From Candidatus Latescibacterota bacterium (lineage in GTDB: Bacteria; Krumholzibacteriota; Krumholzibacteriia; Krumholzibacteriales; WJIX01), in assembly GCA_030621255.1 (NCBI GenBank), contig JAUXHZ010000105.1, positions 1-5,253 of the forward strand: a stretch of 5,253 nt of DNA. The letters run 5' to 3'. The notes beneath the pieces were generated by a model that was given only the letters and a program-made list of their open reading frames with translations, was not told the DNA's origin and ran no database searches. Made by a program: the position numbers and the translations under genes. Shown here piece after piece: positions 1-5,253 of this stretch; positions within the stretch are counted from its first letter, which is position 1; every line of letters begins with the position of its first letter.

Positions 1-423
1 TCAGAATGTGCGGGGTGCAGAGAATCATATAAAAGATATATTTTTCTTGAGGAATCACTCTCTGCTCTTAAAGAAACCCTCCCTTCTTCACAGGCTGTCG
101 CTGACTCAGTATTGAAAAGACTTAACTTGAGGAAAAGAAGATTTCAATTTGCCCGGTTGCTGAATATATCCACGGTTGCCTCTTTCTTCATGATAGTTTT
201 GTCCCTGTTCACATTTTTTAATCACAACCGGATATTCCGGTTTGCTGCCTTCTGCGTTGAAAATATCACACCCCTGCTCACTAGTTATTCAGAGGATCTT
301 TTCGCCTGGCTAACAAAAATATCCGCCGGATATTTCTGGCCGGCATTTACTATCTTTATCCTCCTGAATCTACTTGTTATTCTGTCGGGGGGAATGTTCG
401 CACTGCGCTATGTAAGAGAATAA
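1..423 (+). CDS. C-terminal part of a small two-pass membrane protein, possibly a zinc-finger anti-sigma factor (5' truncated)
   Basis: The frame is open from base 1 to the TAA at 421-423, giving 140 residues whose start lies before the window. An internal TTG at 112 could be read as a start, but no ribosome binding site precedes it and the upstream codons read as sensible protein, so I treat the gene as partial. The visible part opens with Cys-Ala-Gly-Cys-Arg (C3 and C6). This resembles the second half of the His-x3-Cys-x2-Cys motif of zf-HC2 anti-sigma factors. A helical linker rich in Leu and Glu follows, then a basic stretch (RKRRF, residues 44-48), a first membrane segment at about 53-73 and a second at about 111-135. 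The protein ends ALRYVRE. In that family the N-terminal zinc domain binds an ECF sigma factor in the cytoplasm, and the sigma gene usually lies just upstream. Here that is inference: the zinc His and any sigma gene are outside the window. It could instead be an unrelated small membrane protein. Confidence 0.8.
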   Translation, partial: SECAGCRESYKRYIFLEESLSALKETLPSSQAVADSVLKRLNLRKRRFQFARLLNISTVASFFMIVLSLFTFFNHNRIFRFAAFCVENITPLLTSYSEDLFAWLTKISAGYFWPAFTIFILLNLLVILSGGMFALRYVRE

Positions 424-435
424 TCCTGAACAGGA
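424..435. repeat. Short inverted repeat between convergent stop codons
   Basis: The spacer between the left-hand gene and gatB contains TCCTG-AA-CAGGA. It is the only dyad in the 14 bp separating the two stop codons. It might act as a weak bidirectional transcript end, but the stem is only five pairs (four with a usable loop) and there is no T-tract on either strand. I do not call it a terminator. Confidence 0.3.
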
Positions 436-437
436 AT

Positions 438-1874
438 TCAGCCGCCAAGTTTTTTGATAAATATATTTCTCGCGAGTTCGGGGTTTGCCTTGCCGCGGCT
501 TTCCTTCATAACCTGCCCCACAAAGAAACCTAATAGATTCTTTTTCCCTTCCCTGTAACGTTCCCCCTCTTCGGGGTGAGCGGCGATTATACCATCTACC
601 ATATCTTCAAGCTCGTTTGAGTCACTTATCTGCTCAAGTCCAAGTTCTTTAACAACCTCTTTCGGGTCAGCGCCCGATTTTATCATTTCAGCAAAAACAT
701 CCTGCCCGGCAGAACCGCTTATAATTCCATCCTCAACAAGAACTATAAGCCCAGCGATTTTTTCCGGCTCGACGGGGAAGTCTTTTATCGCGCAGCCTAA
801 ATTCTTAAGCGCTCCCATTATCTCTCTCATTACCCAGTTCGCGCTCTTCTTTGCAAGTCCGGTAGATTCTGCTACAATTTCAAAATAGTCCGCTATACTC
901 TTCTCAGCGCAAAGGACTCCTGAATCATAATTACTAAGCAAGTATTCTTCCCTGAATCTTCTCTCCTTTTCGAGGGGTAGTTCGGGAATCATATCCCTGA
1001 CACCGGCAATCCACTCTTCGTCAACTTCAAGAGGGAGAAGATCCGGCTCAGGGAAATAACGATAATCGTGCGCCTCCTCTTTGCTTCTCATCATAACGAG
1101 CCTGCCGCTGCCGGCATCCCAGAGATTCGTAACCTGCTTGACCCTTCCCCCTTCCTCAATAACTCCCCGCTGCCTCTCCACTTCAAATTCAACACCCTTC
1201 TCTATAGCTTTAAAGGAATTCAGGTTCTTAATTTCAGTCTTTGTTCCCAATTCCGTACTTCCGGCAGGACGCAGCGATATATTGACATCACAACGCATAG
1301 AGCCCTCTTCGAGGTTTCCATCACAAATCCCGAGATACCTTAAGATCTGCTGAACCCTCATCAGATATTTAACAGCCTCATGACCCGTTCGAATATCCGG
1401 CCTGCTCACGATTTCAATAAGAGGCACTCCGCACCGGTTAAAATCGACCAAGCTGTCCTTGCCGGCTTCATGTGACATCTTACCCGCGTCATCCTCAAGG
1501 TGTATTCTTTCAACTCTTATAGTTCTCGGGCCGGCATCTGTTTCAATCTCCACAAAACCATTCTTGCAGAGAGGCTTGTCATACATAGATATTTGATAAT
1601 TTTTAGGGCAATCCGGATAAAAATAATTCTTTCTCGAGAATTCACTTACAGCGGCTATGTCACATTCCAATGCCAGCCCCATCATAATTGCCATTGTTAC
1701 TGATTCCCTGTTTAAAACAGGCAGAGCCCCCGGAAGCCCAATGCAGACCGGACATACCCTTGTGTTGGGATCAGCGCCAAACTCCGGTTTACAGCTGCAG
1801 AATATCTTTGTTTCAGTAAGAAGCTGGGCGTGTACCTCAAGCCCGATTACCGTTTCATAATTCTTGCTATTCAT
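438..1874 (-). CDS. gatB: Aspartyl/glutamyl-tRNA(Asn/Gln) amidotransferase subunit B
   Basis: GatB is the tRNA-binding and kinase subunit of the cytoplasmic GatCAB complex. It phosphorylates the Glu or Asp side chain on mischarged Glu-tRNA(Gln) or Asp-tRNA(Asn), and ammonia from GatA then completes the amide. The 478 residues match the usual family length. Visible family motifs are GLEVHAQL (11-18), a four-cysteine zinc-type cluster CSC...CPVC (C26, C28, C41, C44) running into GLPGALPVLN, RKNYFYPDCPKNYQIS (81-96), HLEDDAGK (125-132), VDFNRCGVPLIEIVSRPD (143-160), EEGSMRCDVNIS (189-200) and KEEAHDYRYFPEPDL (265-279). The C-terminus is a YqeY-like tRNA-binding tail ending NPELARNIFIKKLGG. The ATG at 1872-1874 is preceded by AAGAGG eight bases upstream and places the GLEVHAQL motif at the normal distance from the start. 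It is the last gene of the gatC-gatA-gatB operon and ends at TGA. Confidence 0.98.
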   Translation of the reverse strand: MNSKNYETVIGLEVHAQLLTETKIFCSCKPEFGADPNTRVCPVCIGLPGALPVLNRESVTMAIMMGLALECDIAAVSEFSRKNYFYPDCPKNYQISMYDKPLCKNGFVEIETDAGPRTIRVERIHLEDDAGKMSHEAGKDSLVDFNRCGVPLIEIVSRPDIRTGHEAVKYLMRVQQILRYLGICDGNLEEGSMRCDVNISLRPAGSTELGTKTEIKNLNSFKAIEKGVEFEVERQRGVIEEGGRVKQVTNLWDAGSGRLVMMRSKEEAHDYRYFPEPDLLPLEVDEEWIAGVRDMIPELPLEKERRFREEYLLSNYDSGVLCAEKSIADYFEIVAESTGLAKKSANWVMREIMGALKNLGCAIKDFPVEPEKIAGLIVLVEDGIISGSAGQDVFAEMIKSGADPKEVVKELGLEQISDSNELEDMVDGIIAAHPEEGERYREGKKNLLGFFVGQVMKESRGKANPELARNIFIKKLGG

Positions 1875-1965
1875 ATGTCAATCCTCTTAACAATTTTTTC
1901 GAAAACATATTTCCAGACTGTCACCGCTAATCTATTTGAAAAATTAAATATTCAGTCCAAAACGT
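1875..1965 (-). other. gatA-gatB intergenic spacer, 91 bp
   Basis: This A+T-rich gap separates the gatA TAG from the gatB ATG. It holds the gatB ribosome binding site (AAGAGG on the minus strand, 1883-1888). It also has one weak long-loop dyad, GACTG at 1916-1920 with CAGTC at 1953-1957, too short and too far apart to call a terminator. I see no ORF or convincing promoter in it. GatB is presumably co-transcribed with gatA. Confidence 0.6.
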
Positions 1966-3402
1966 CTAACCCTTGTTAAATTTGTAAATTTTCTCAAGCA
2001 TTGCCGCGCCCTGAAGAAGCTTTTCCTCCTGAGTGTATCCAGCCATAAGCTGTATCCCAAGCGGAAGCCCTTTTCTCGTAAGTCCCGCCGGTACAGAAAT
2101 AGCCGGGATACCGGCAATATTTGCAGGAGTGGTAAAAATATCCGATAAATACATCTCTATCGGATTGTCTATACGCTCACCAAGCCTGAAGGAAGGCCCT
2201 GGAACCGTGGGCAGCATAACAAGATCATTCGCGGAAAAAATAGCCTCGAATCTACTACATATCATAGCCCTAACCTGCTGCGCTTTATTATAATAAGCGT
2301 CGTAATATCCTGCCGACAAAACATAGGTTCCCAGAAGTATCCTCCTCTTTACCTCGTCACCGAAACCCTCCCCGCGTGTCCTTTCATACATCTCGTCCAG
2401 AGTTTCGGCTTCCGCTCTGAATGCGTATTTTACCCCGTCATAACGCGCAAGGTTTGATGAGGCCTCCGCGTTCGCAATAACATAATAGCACGCTATCGAA
2501 GCATCCATGTCGGGGAAATTTACAGGTTCAATTTTTGCCCCCGCTTCCTCAAGCTTCTCTATCGTATCCTTTAAAATATCTTTTAGCTCTGCATCGATAT
2601 CCCATCTTTCAAGATCCACGGGAACCGCAATTTTTAATTGTTCCACTCCCCTGCCAAGCCCCGCCCTGAAATCACCTGGCTCGTCAGGAATAGTTGTCGC
2701 GTCAAAAGGATCCCGCCCCGATATCACATTCATCACGATAGCGGAATCATCAACCGTCCTTGTAATCGGTCCGATCTGATCAAGGCTGCTGGCAAATGCC
2801 ACAAGGCCGTATCTGGACACCCTCCCATACGTTCCCTTAAGCCCGACCACTCCGCACAAACTCGCTGGCTGCCGGATAGACCCGCCTGTATCAGAACCTA
2901 GAGCAACAGGAACCATAGAAGCTGCTACCGCGGCCGCCGATCCCCCGCTTGAACCTCCGGGAGCAAATTCCATATTCCATGGATTTTTTGTAATTTGGTA
3001 GGCGGAATTCTCAGTAGAGGAACCCATCGCAAATTCATCCATATTTGTTTTTCCAATTATTATCGCGCCGGCGTCGAGCAGCCTCTCTACCACAGTCGCG
3101 TTATATGGAGGCACGTACCCCTCCAATATCTTTGAAGCGCAGGTTGTCCGGCTGCCGATAGTGCAAATATTATCCTTAACAGCTATTGGGATTCCATATA
3201 GAGGCATCTCTTCCGGAGATTCTTTTTCAAGCTCACGAGCTCTCCTCAAAACATCTTCAGGCATAACTTCAAGAAAAGCGCCTATCTCTGTGTCTTTATT
3301 GCTAATTGCGTCCAGGCAAGCTCGTACTACTTCAGAGGGTTTAACACTGCCGTTACTGTATAGTTCTTTTAATTCTGATATCGATTTTTTGTTTAATTCC
3401 AT
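1966..3402 (-). CDS. gatA: Aspartyl/glutamyl-tRNA(Asn/Gln) amidotransferase subunit A (amidase)
   Basis: GatA is the glutaminase subunit of GatCAB. It hydrolyses glutamine and supplies ammonia, through a channel, to the GatB site where the activated aminoacyl-tRNA is amidated. The protein is 478 residues, a normal length, and carries the full amidase signature. The Ser-cis-Ser-Lys catalytic triad can be read as K76 (in IAVKDN), S151 (in [10 protein letters not shown]) and S175 (in [12 protein letters not shown]). Their spacing equals that recalled for the Staphylococcus GatA triad (K79, S154, S178). Other matching blocks are [10 protein letters not shown] (69-78), [20 protein letters not shown] (114-133) and [30 protein letters not shown], which follows directly after the triad. 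The ATG at 3400-3402 has AGGA nine bases upstream and gives the typical N-terminus. It sits 68 bp after gatC and 91 bp before gatB, so it is the middle gene of the operon. Confidence 0.98.
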   Translation of the reverse strand: MELNKKSISELKELYSNGSVKPSEVVRACLDAISNKDTEIGAFLEVMPEDVLRRARELEKESPEEMPLYGIPIAVKDNICTIGSRTTCASKILEGYVPPYNATVVERLLDAGAIIIGKTNMDEFAMGSSTENSAYQITKNPWNMEFAPGGSSGGSAAAVAASMVPVALGSDTGGSIRQPASLCGVVGLKGTYGRVSRYGLVAFASSLDQIGPITRTVDDSAIVMNVISGRDPFDATTIPDEPGDFRAGLGRGVEQLKIAVPVDLERWDIDAELKDILKDTIEKLEEAGAKIEPVNFPDMDASIACYYVIANAEASSNLARYDGVKYAFRAEAETLDEMYERTRGEGFGDEVKRRILLGTYVLSAGYYDAYYNKAQQVRAMICSRFEAIFSANDLVMLPTVPGPSFRLGERIDNPIEMYLSDIFTTPANIAGIPAISVPAGLTRKGLPLGIQLMAGYTQEEKLLQGAAMLEKIYKFNKG

Positions 3403-3407
3403 TGTAC

Positions 3408-3421
3408 AGAATCCTGATTCT
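3408..3421. repeat. 14 bp perfect inverted repeat over the gatA ribosome binding site
   Basis: On the minus strand the sequence just before gatA reads AGAATC-AG-GATTCT, a perfect dyad. With a four-base loop it could form a five-pair hairpin, AGAAT/ATTCT around CAGG. The gatA Shine-Dalgarno AGGA lies partly in the loop and partly in the stem. It could modestly tune gatA translation or be chance. The short stem makes a strong effect unlikely. Confidence 0.35.
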
Positions 3422-3470
3422 TTCTTTTTCCGGTATAGGCCCCACCAAGATCAGGCCCAAACAGTTTCTG

Positions 3471-3761
3471 TTAATCTTTATCTATTACAGGAGGTACTTT
3501 AAAGAACCCATTCTTATTCTCAGGCGCCTGCTCGAGTACCTTGTCACGTTCGAGTTCACCTCCGTCCCTACCTTCCCTTAGAAAGGGCTTAAAAGGCGTT
3601 TTACGCGTTTCCGATTCAAAGCCGGTTGTATCAACCTTCTGAAGTGTCCGGACAAACTCGATTATATCGGACAACTGCCCTTTGAACTTCTCTCTCGCGT
3701 TACCGTCAAGCCTTATTCTGGCTAGTTTTTCGATATGTTTTATCTCATCATCCGAAAGCAC
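3471..3761 (-). CDS. gatC: Aspartyl/glutamyl-tRNA(Asn/Gln) amidotransferase subunit C
   Basis: GatC is the small subunit that wraps around GatA and GatB and stabilises the amidotransferase complex. It has no catalytic residues of its own. The 96-residue product has the family's full length and pattern. The N-terminal helix is LSDDEIKHIEKLARIRL (2-18), followed by a second helix, KGQLSDIIEFVRTLQKVDTTGFE. A variable middle leads to the conserved end LREGR...QAPENKNGFFKVPPVID. Translation starts at GTG (3759-3761). No ATG gives a better fit, and the start is supported by AAGAGGAG six bases upstream. It is the first gene of the gatCAB operon, so the operon promoter should lie in the divergent region just beyond it. 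The 68 bp spacer to gatA holds no other ORF and no clear terminator. Confidence 0.97.
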   Translation of the reverse strand: MLSDDEIKHIEKLARIRLDGNAREKFKGQLSDIIEFVRTLQKVDTTGFESETRKTPFKPFLREGRDGGELERDKVLEQAPENKNGFFKVPPVIDKD

Positions 3762-3767
3762 TTACGG

Positions 3768-3775
3768 CTCCTCTT
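3768..3775 (-). promoter_or_regulatory. gatC: Strong ribosome binding site fixing the GTG start of gatC
   Basis: On the minus strand this reads AAGAGGAG, an extended match to the anti-Shine-Dalgarno sequence, six bases before the GTG at 3761. It is the main reason to accept the non-ATG start. Confidence 0.8.
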
Positions 3776-3792
3776 TCTTCTTAAAAGGGTTC

Positions 3793-3832
3793 TAATTACA
3801 GTGAGCTTAACAATTATCAAGTTATTAAGTCA
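3793..3832 (-). promoter_or_regulatory. Possible sigma-70-type promoter region of the gatCAB operon
   Basis: The operon's promoter is expected here. On the minus strand two imperfect options can be read: TTGACT (3832-3827) with TAAGCT after 17 bp, or TTGATA (3820-3815) with TAATTA after 16 bp. Each -35 box is close to consensus but each -10 box is poor, so the exact site is uncertain. The stretch is strongly A+T-rich, as promoters tend to be. Confidence 0.25.
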
Positions 3833-3864
3833 ATTTTAATTTTCCGCCTTAAGTCCAATCGGTC

Positions 3865-3894
3865 TTGACATAATATTTATAATTCAATTAGATT
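3865..3894 (+). promoter_or_regulatory. Candidate promoter for the DUF4139 gene
   Basis: A perfect TTGACA lies at 3865-3870. At 18 bp spacing the -10 position would be TAGATT (3889-3894), four of six to consensus. A perfect TATAAT also occurs at 3878-3883, but only 7 bp after TTGACA, so the two perfect boxes cannot serve one standard sigma-70 promoter. Transcription from either would leave an untranslated leader of roughly 125-135 bases before the ATG at 4026. If the host is a Bacteroidetes-type lineage with a different promoter consensus, this assignment would not hold. Confidence 0.35.
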
Positions 3895-3910
3895 CATATA
3901 AAGGGGTTTT

Positions 3911-3952
3911 ATGAGAATCGGCAATAGATATAGAGTCAGCAGCGCGGTTTGA
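3911..3952 (+). CDS. Possible 13-codon leader mini-ORF
   Basis: ATG at 3911 opens a frame of 13 codons, MRIGNRYRVSSAV, ending in TGA at 3950-3952. It is preceded by AAGGGG, four bases before the ATG, which is a tight but possible ribosome binding site. Its stop codon falls in the loop of the inverted repeat 3942-3970, and it is out of frame with the DUF4139 gene. It could be a translated leader peptide. A 13-codon ORF is also easily found by chance, and the peptide shows no run of one amino acid that would suggest classical attenuation. Confidence 0.2.
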   Translation: MRIGNRYRVSSAV

Positions 3953-4011
3953 TTTCGCAGGCCGCCGCGCAGGATTTCTCCATAGACCCGGGCCCCGCTA
4001 CTACAACCGAT
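3917..4011 (+). other. G+C-rich leader with nested inverted repeats, possible structured 5' UTR
   Basis: Between the candidate promoter and the DUF4139 start, base composition changes from A+T-rich to G+C-rich (about 3938-4000). An inner dyad pairs GCGCGG (3942-3947) with CCGCGC (3965-3970). An outer dyad pairs ATCGG (3917-3921) with CCGAT (4007-4011), which ends one base before the Shine-Dalgarno sequence. The block also contains the overlapping palindromes CCCGGG and GGGCCC (3987-3995). This could be a folded regulatory leader, but I do not recognise any known riboswitch class, and the stems are short enough for chance. Confidence 0.3.
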
Positions 4012-4012
4012 C

Positions 4013-4018
4013 AGGAGG
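4013..4018 (+). promoter_or_regulatory. Ribosome binding site for the DUF4139 gene
   Basis: A full AGGAGG sits seven bases before the ATG at 4026-4028. This fixes the start, which is followed directly by a signal peptide. The right arm of the outer inverted repeat ends one base before it. Confidence 0.85.
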
Positions 4019-4025
4019 CATCAAA

Positions 4026-5253
4026 ATGAATTTTTCACGGAAGAAAACCCCGCCGCCGCATCTCTGTTCCATTCTCTTTACAGCGTTCCTCTTTTCTCTA
4101 TTTCTTTATACCCCGAAACTTGCGGTATCAGCTGACAATCCTACTAAAGAGAAAATGCTTAAAACAAAGATCGTTGAAGCAACCGTATATAGACAAAAAG
4201 ATGCCAGGGTTATGCGCCGCGGCAAAATCGAAGTAACACCCGGATTGTATAAATTTATCTGCTCTGATCTGCCGAAACGGACTTCCGGTGAATCTATTCA
4301 GGTTGAAGGGAGCGGAAGCGCTGAGACTATAATCATTGGAATTGATGTACATAATATAGAAAATTCACATACCGAATCGCCGGAATACAATAACTTACTT
4401 AAGGAGATGGAAAAGCTCACTTTACAGAATGATTCGCTTACAATACAGCGGGAATCTCTGGATAAGCGGCTCAAATTTGTCTCATCCCTGTCAAATTTCT
4501 CTCTGGAAAGCGCGAATGAAGAACTCGCGAGAGAATCCTTCGATATCAAGGACTGGCAAACCCTGCTTAATTTTATTGAGTGTGAAAACAGAAGAATAGA
4601 ACATGAAATTTACGGCATAAAAAGAGAATCTGCCGAAATAAATGAAACGATCCAGAATCTCTCCCGCAAACTTAACAATATGCGTGTAAGTAAACAGGGC
4701 AAAGGGGTAGTAATTGACTGCGCGGTAAAAACCGCGGGCGACTTAACAATCAACCTGTCATATCTCGTACAATACGCTCAGTGGACTCCTGAATATGTAC
4801 TCCGCTTTAACAAATCCGACCAAACGATAGATTTAAGTTATAAGGCCCTTGTAGGGCAGACAACCGGCGAAGATTGGAAAGAAGTCCCGGTAACTCTTTC
4901 TACTGCCAGACCTCACTTGGGAGCAGCCCCTCCGAAACTTACACCTTCCTATATCAGAACAAGGCCTATTTCTCCTCGTATACCGGCGACAGGCAGTAGA
5001 AAAAATGCAGATGACTCTATATTAGAAAGCGGGGCCATGAGCAAAGAACTCCACGTTAGAGGCGGTCGATCCGAGAACTTGCCCTTCTCTCTCGAAGAAA
5101 CAGAAACTACGAAGTCGGGATTTTCAGCCAATTTCGCAATCAAAAGCCCACTTAGTTTGTCCTCAGGCGCTACCCGCAGGGTTCTTGTTGAAAGGACAAA
5201 ATTGCCTGTAGAATTATCACTCTATAGTTGCCCCCGGCTTTCAGAACACACTT
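4026..5253 (+). CDS. Secreted DUF4140/DUF4139 (mucoidy inhibitor MuiA-like) family protein, 3' truncated
   Basis: The frame is open from the ATG at 4026 to the window end, giving 409 residues without a stop. The AGGAGG seven bases upstream supports the start. Residues 1-36 look like a signal peptide: a basic start, a hydrophobic core at 13-28 and a likely cut after VSA (36/37), so the protein is exported. Residues about 48-110 match DUF4140 (VEATVYRQKDARVMRRG...GLYKFICSDLP). Residues about 121-225 are charged and Leu-rich and probably coiled coil, interrupted near 150-178. Residues about 228-409 are the start of DUF4139, with the typical YLVQYAQWTPEYVLR, TTGEDWKEVPVTLSTARPHLG and PPKLTPSYI. 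A low-complexity insert at about 311-365 contains VRGGRSE. Family members are usually some 500-600 residues, so the remainder lies off the edge. The family carries the name 'mucoidy inhibitor MuiA', but its biochemical role is not established. It is divergent from gatC and shows no functional link to it. Confidence 0.9.
   Translation, partial: MNFSRKKTPPPHLCSILFTAFLFSLFLYTPKLAVSADNPTKEKMLKTKIVEATVYRQKDARVMRRGKIEVTPGLYKFICSDLPKRTSGESIQVEGSGSAETIIIGIDVHNIENSHTESPEYNNLLKEMEKLTLQNDSLTIQRESLDKRLKFVSSLSNFSLESANEELARESFDIKDWQTLLNFIECENRRIEHEIYGIKRESAEINETIQNLSRKLNNMRVSKQGKGVVIDCAVKTAGDLTINLSYLVQYAQWTPEYVLRFNKSDQTIDLSYKALVGQTTGEDWKEVPVTLSTARPHLGAAPPKLTPSYIRTRPISPRIPATGSRKNADDSILESGAMSKELHVRGGRSENLPFSLEETETTKSGFSANFAIKSPLSLSSGATRRVLVERTKLPVELSLYSCPRLSEHT

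Noticed and set aside
1116..1136. GatB residues QVTNLW where many GatB proteins have QETR
   Set aside because: From memory this position varies between lineages, with several non-QETR versions before the conserved MRSKEEAHDYRYFPEPDL block. All surrounding motifs are intact, so there is no sign of lost function.
1068..1860. Several plus-strand ORFs of 67-91 codons inside gatB
   Set aside because: They lie wholly opposite a well-conserved gatB reading frame, have no family resemblance and no convincing ribosome binding sites. They are shadows of the real gene.
2033..3502. Plus-strand ORFs of 86-113 codons opposite gatA and the gatC-gatA gap
   Set aside because: They are antisense to conserved gatA codons, with low-complexity Ser/Pro-rich translations typical of antisense frames.
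3942..3960. GGTTTGATTTC, resembling a tRNA T-loop
   Set aside because: The flanking bases do not form a five-pair T stem, and no acceptor, D or anticodon arm can be folded around it.
3981..4011. Minus-strand GTAGCGGGG, reminiscent of the end of a c-di-GMP-I riboswitch
   Set aside because: The rest of the motif, including the paired tetraloop-receptor arms, is absent, and it would be antisense to the DUF4139 leader.
4128..5143. Minus-strand ORFs of 64-83 codons opposite the DUF4139 gene
   Set aside because: The plus-strand frame carries a signal peptide and recognisable DUF4140/DUF4139 motifs. The minus-strand frames overlap each other and show no family features.

Overview
This window holds a bacterial chromosomal segment built around a complete gatC-gatA-gatB operon on the minus strand (3761 down to 438). 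The operon encodes the three subunits of the tRNA-dependent amidotransferase that makes Gln-tRNA(Gln) and/or Asn-tRNA(Asn). All three proteins look intact: lengths, active-site residues and domain motifs are as expected. A plus-strand gene flanks the operon on each side, and each is cut by a window edge.

Left edge (1-423, +): the C-terminal 140 residues of a small two-pass membrane protein. It begins in a Cys-x-x-Cys motif and resembles the tail of a zinc-finger (zf-HC2 type) anti-sigma factor. It converges on gatB with only 14 bp between the two stop codons.

Middle (438-3761, -): gatC starts at GTG behind a strong ribosome binding site, then a 68 bp spacer, gatA, a 91 bp spacer, and gatB.

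Right (3762-5253): a 264 bp divergent intergenic region carries promoter-like hexamers, a possible 13-codon mini-ORF and a G+C-rich stretch with nested inverted repeats. It leads, through a very good Shine-Dalgarno sequence, into a secreted protein of the DUF4140/DUF4139 ('mucoidy inhibitor MuiA-like') family. The visible 409 residues include signal peptide, N-terminal DUF4140, coiled coil and the first part of DUF4139. The rest lies beyond the window.

Organism: bacterial, with moderate G+C (not counted). A GatCAB operon implies that at least one of Gln-tRNA or Asn-tRNA is made indirectly. The DUF4139 family and the small zinc-finger membrane protein would suit a Gram-negative, possibly FCB-type lineage, but this is weak inference. 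Apart from the three gat subunits, which form one complex, nothing shows that the flanking genes work with them. I see no mobile element, CRISPR array, tRNA/rRNA gene or convincing new system. The most unusual parts are the divergent region (3762-4025) and the plug-like motif in the DUF4139 protein.
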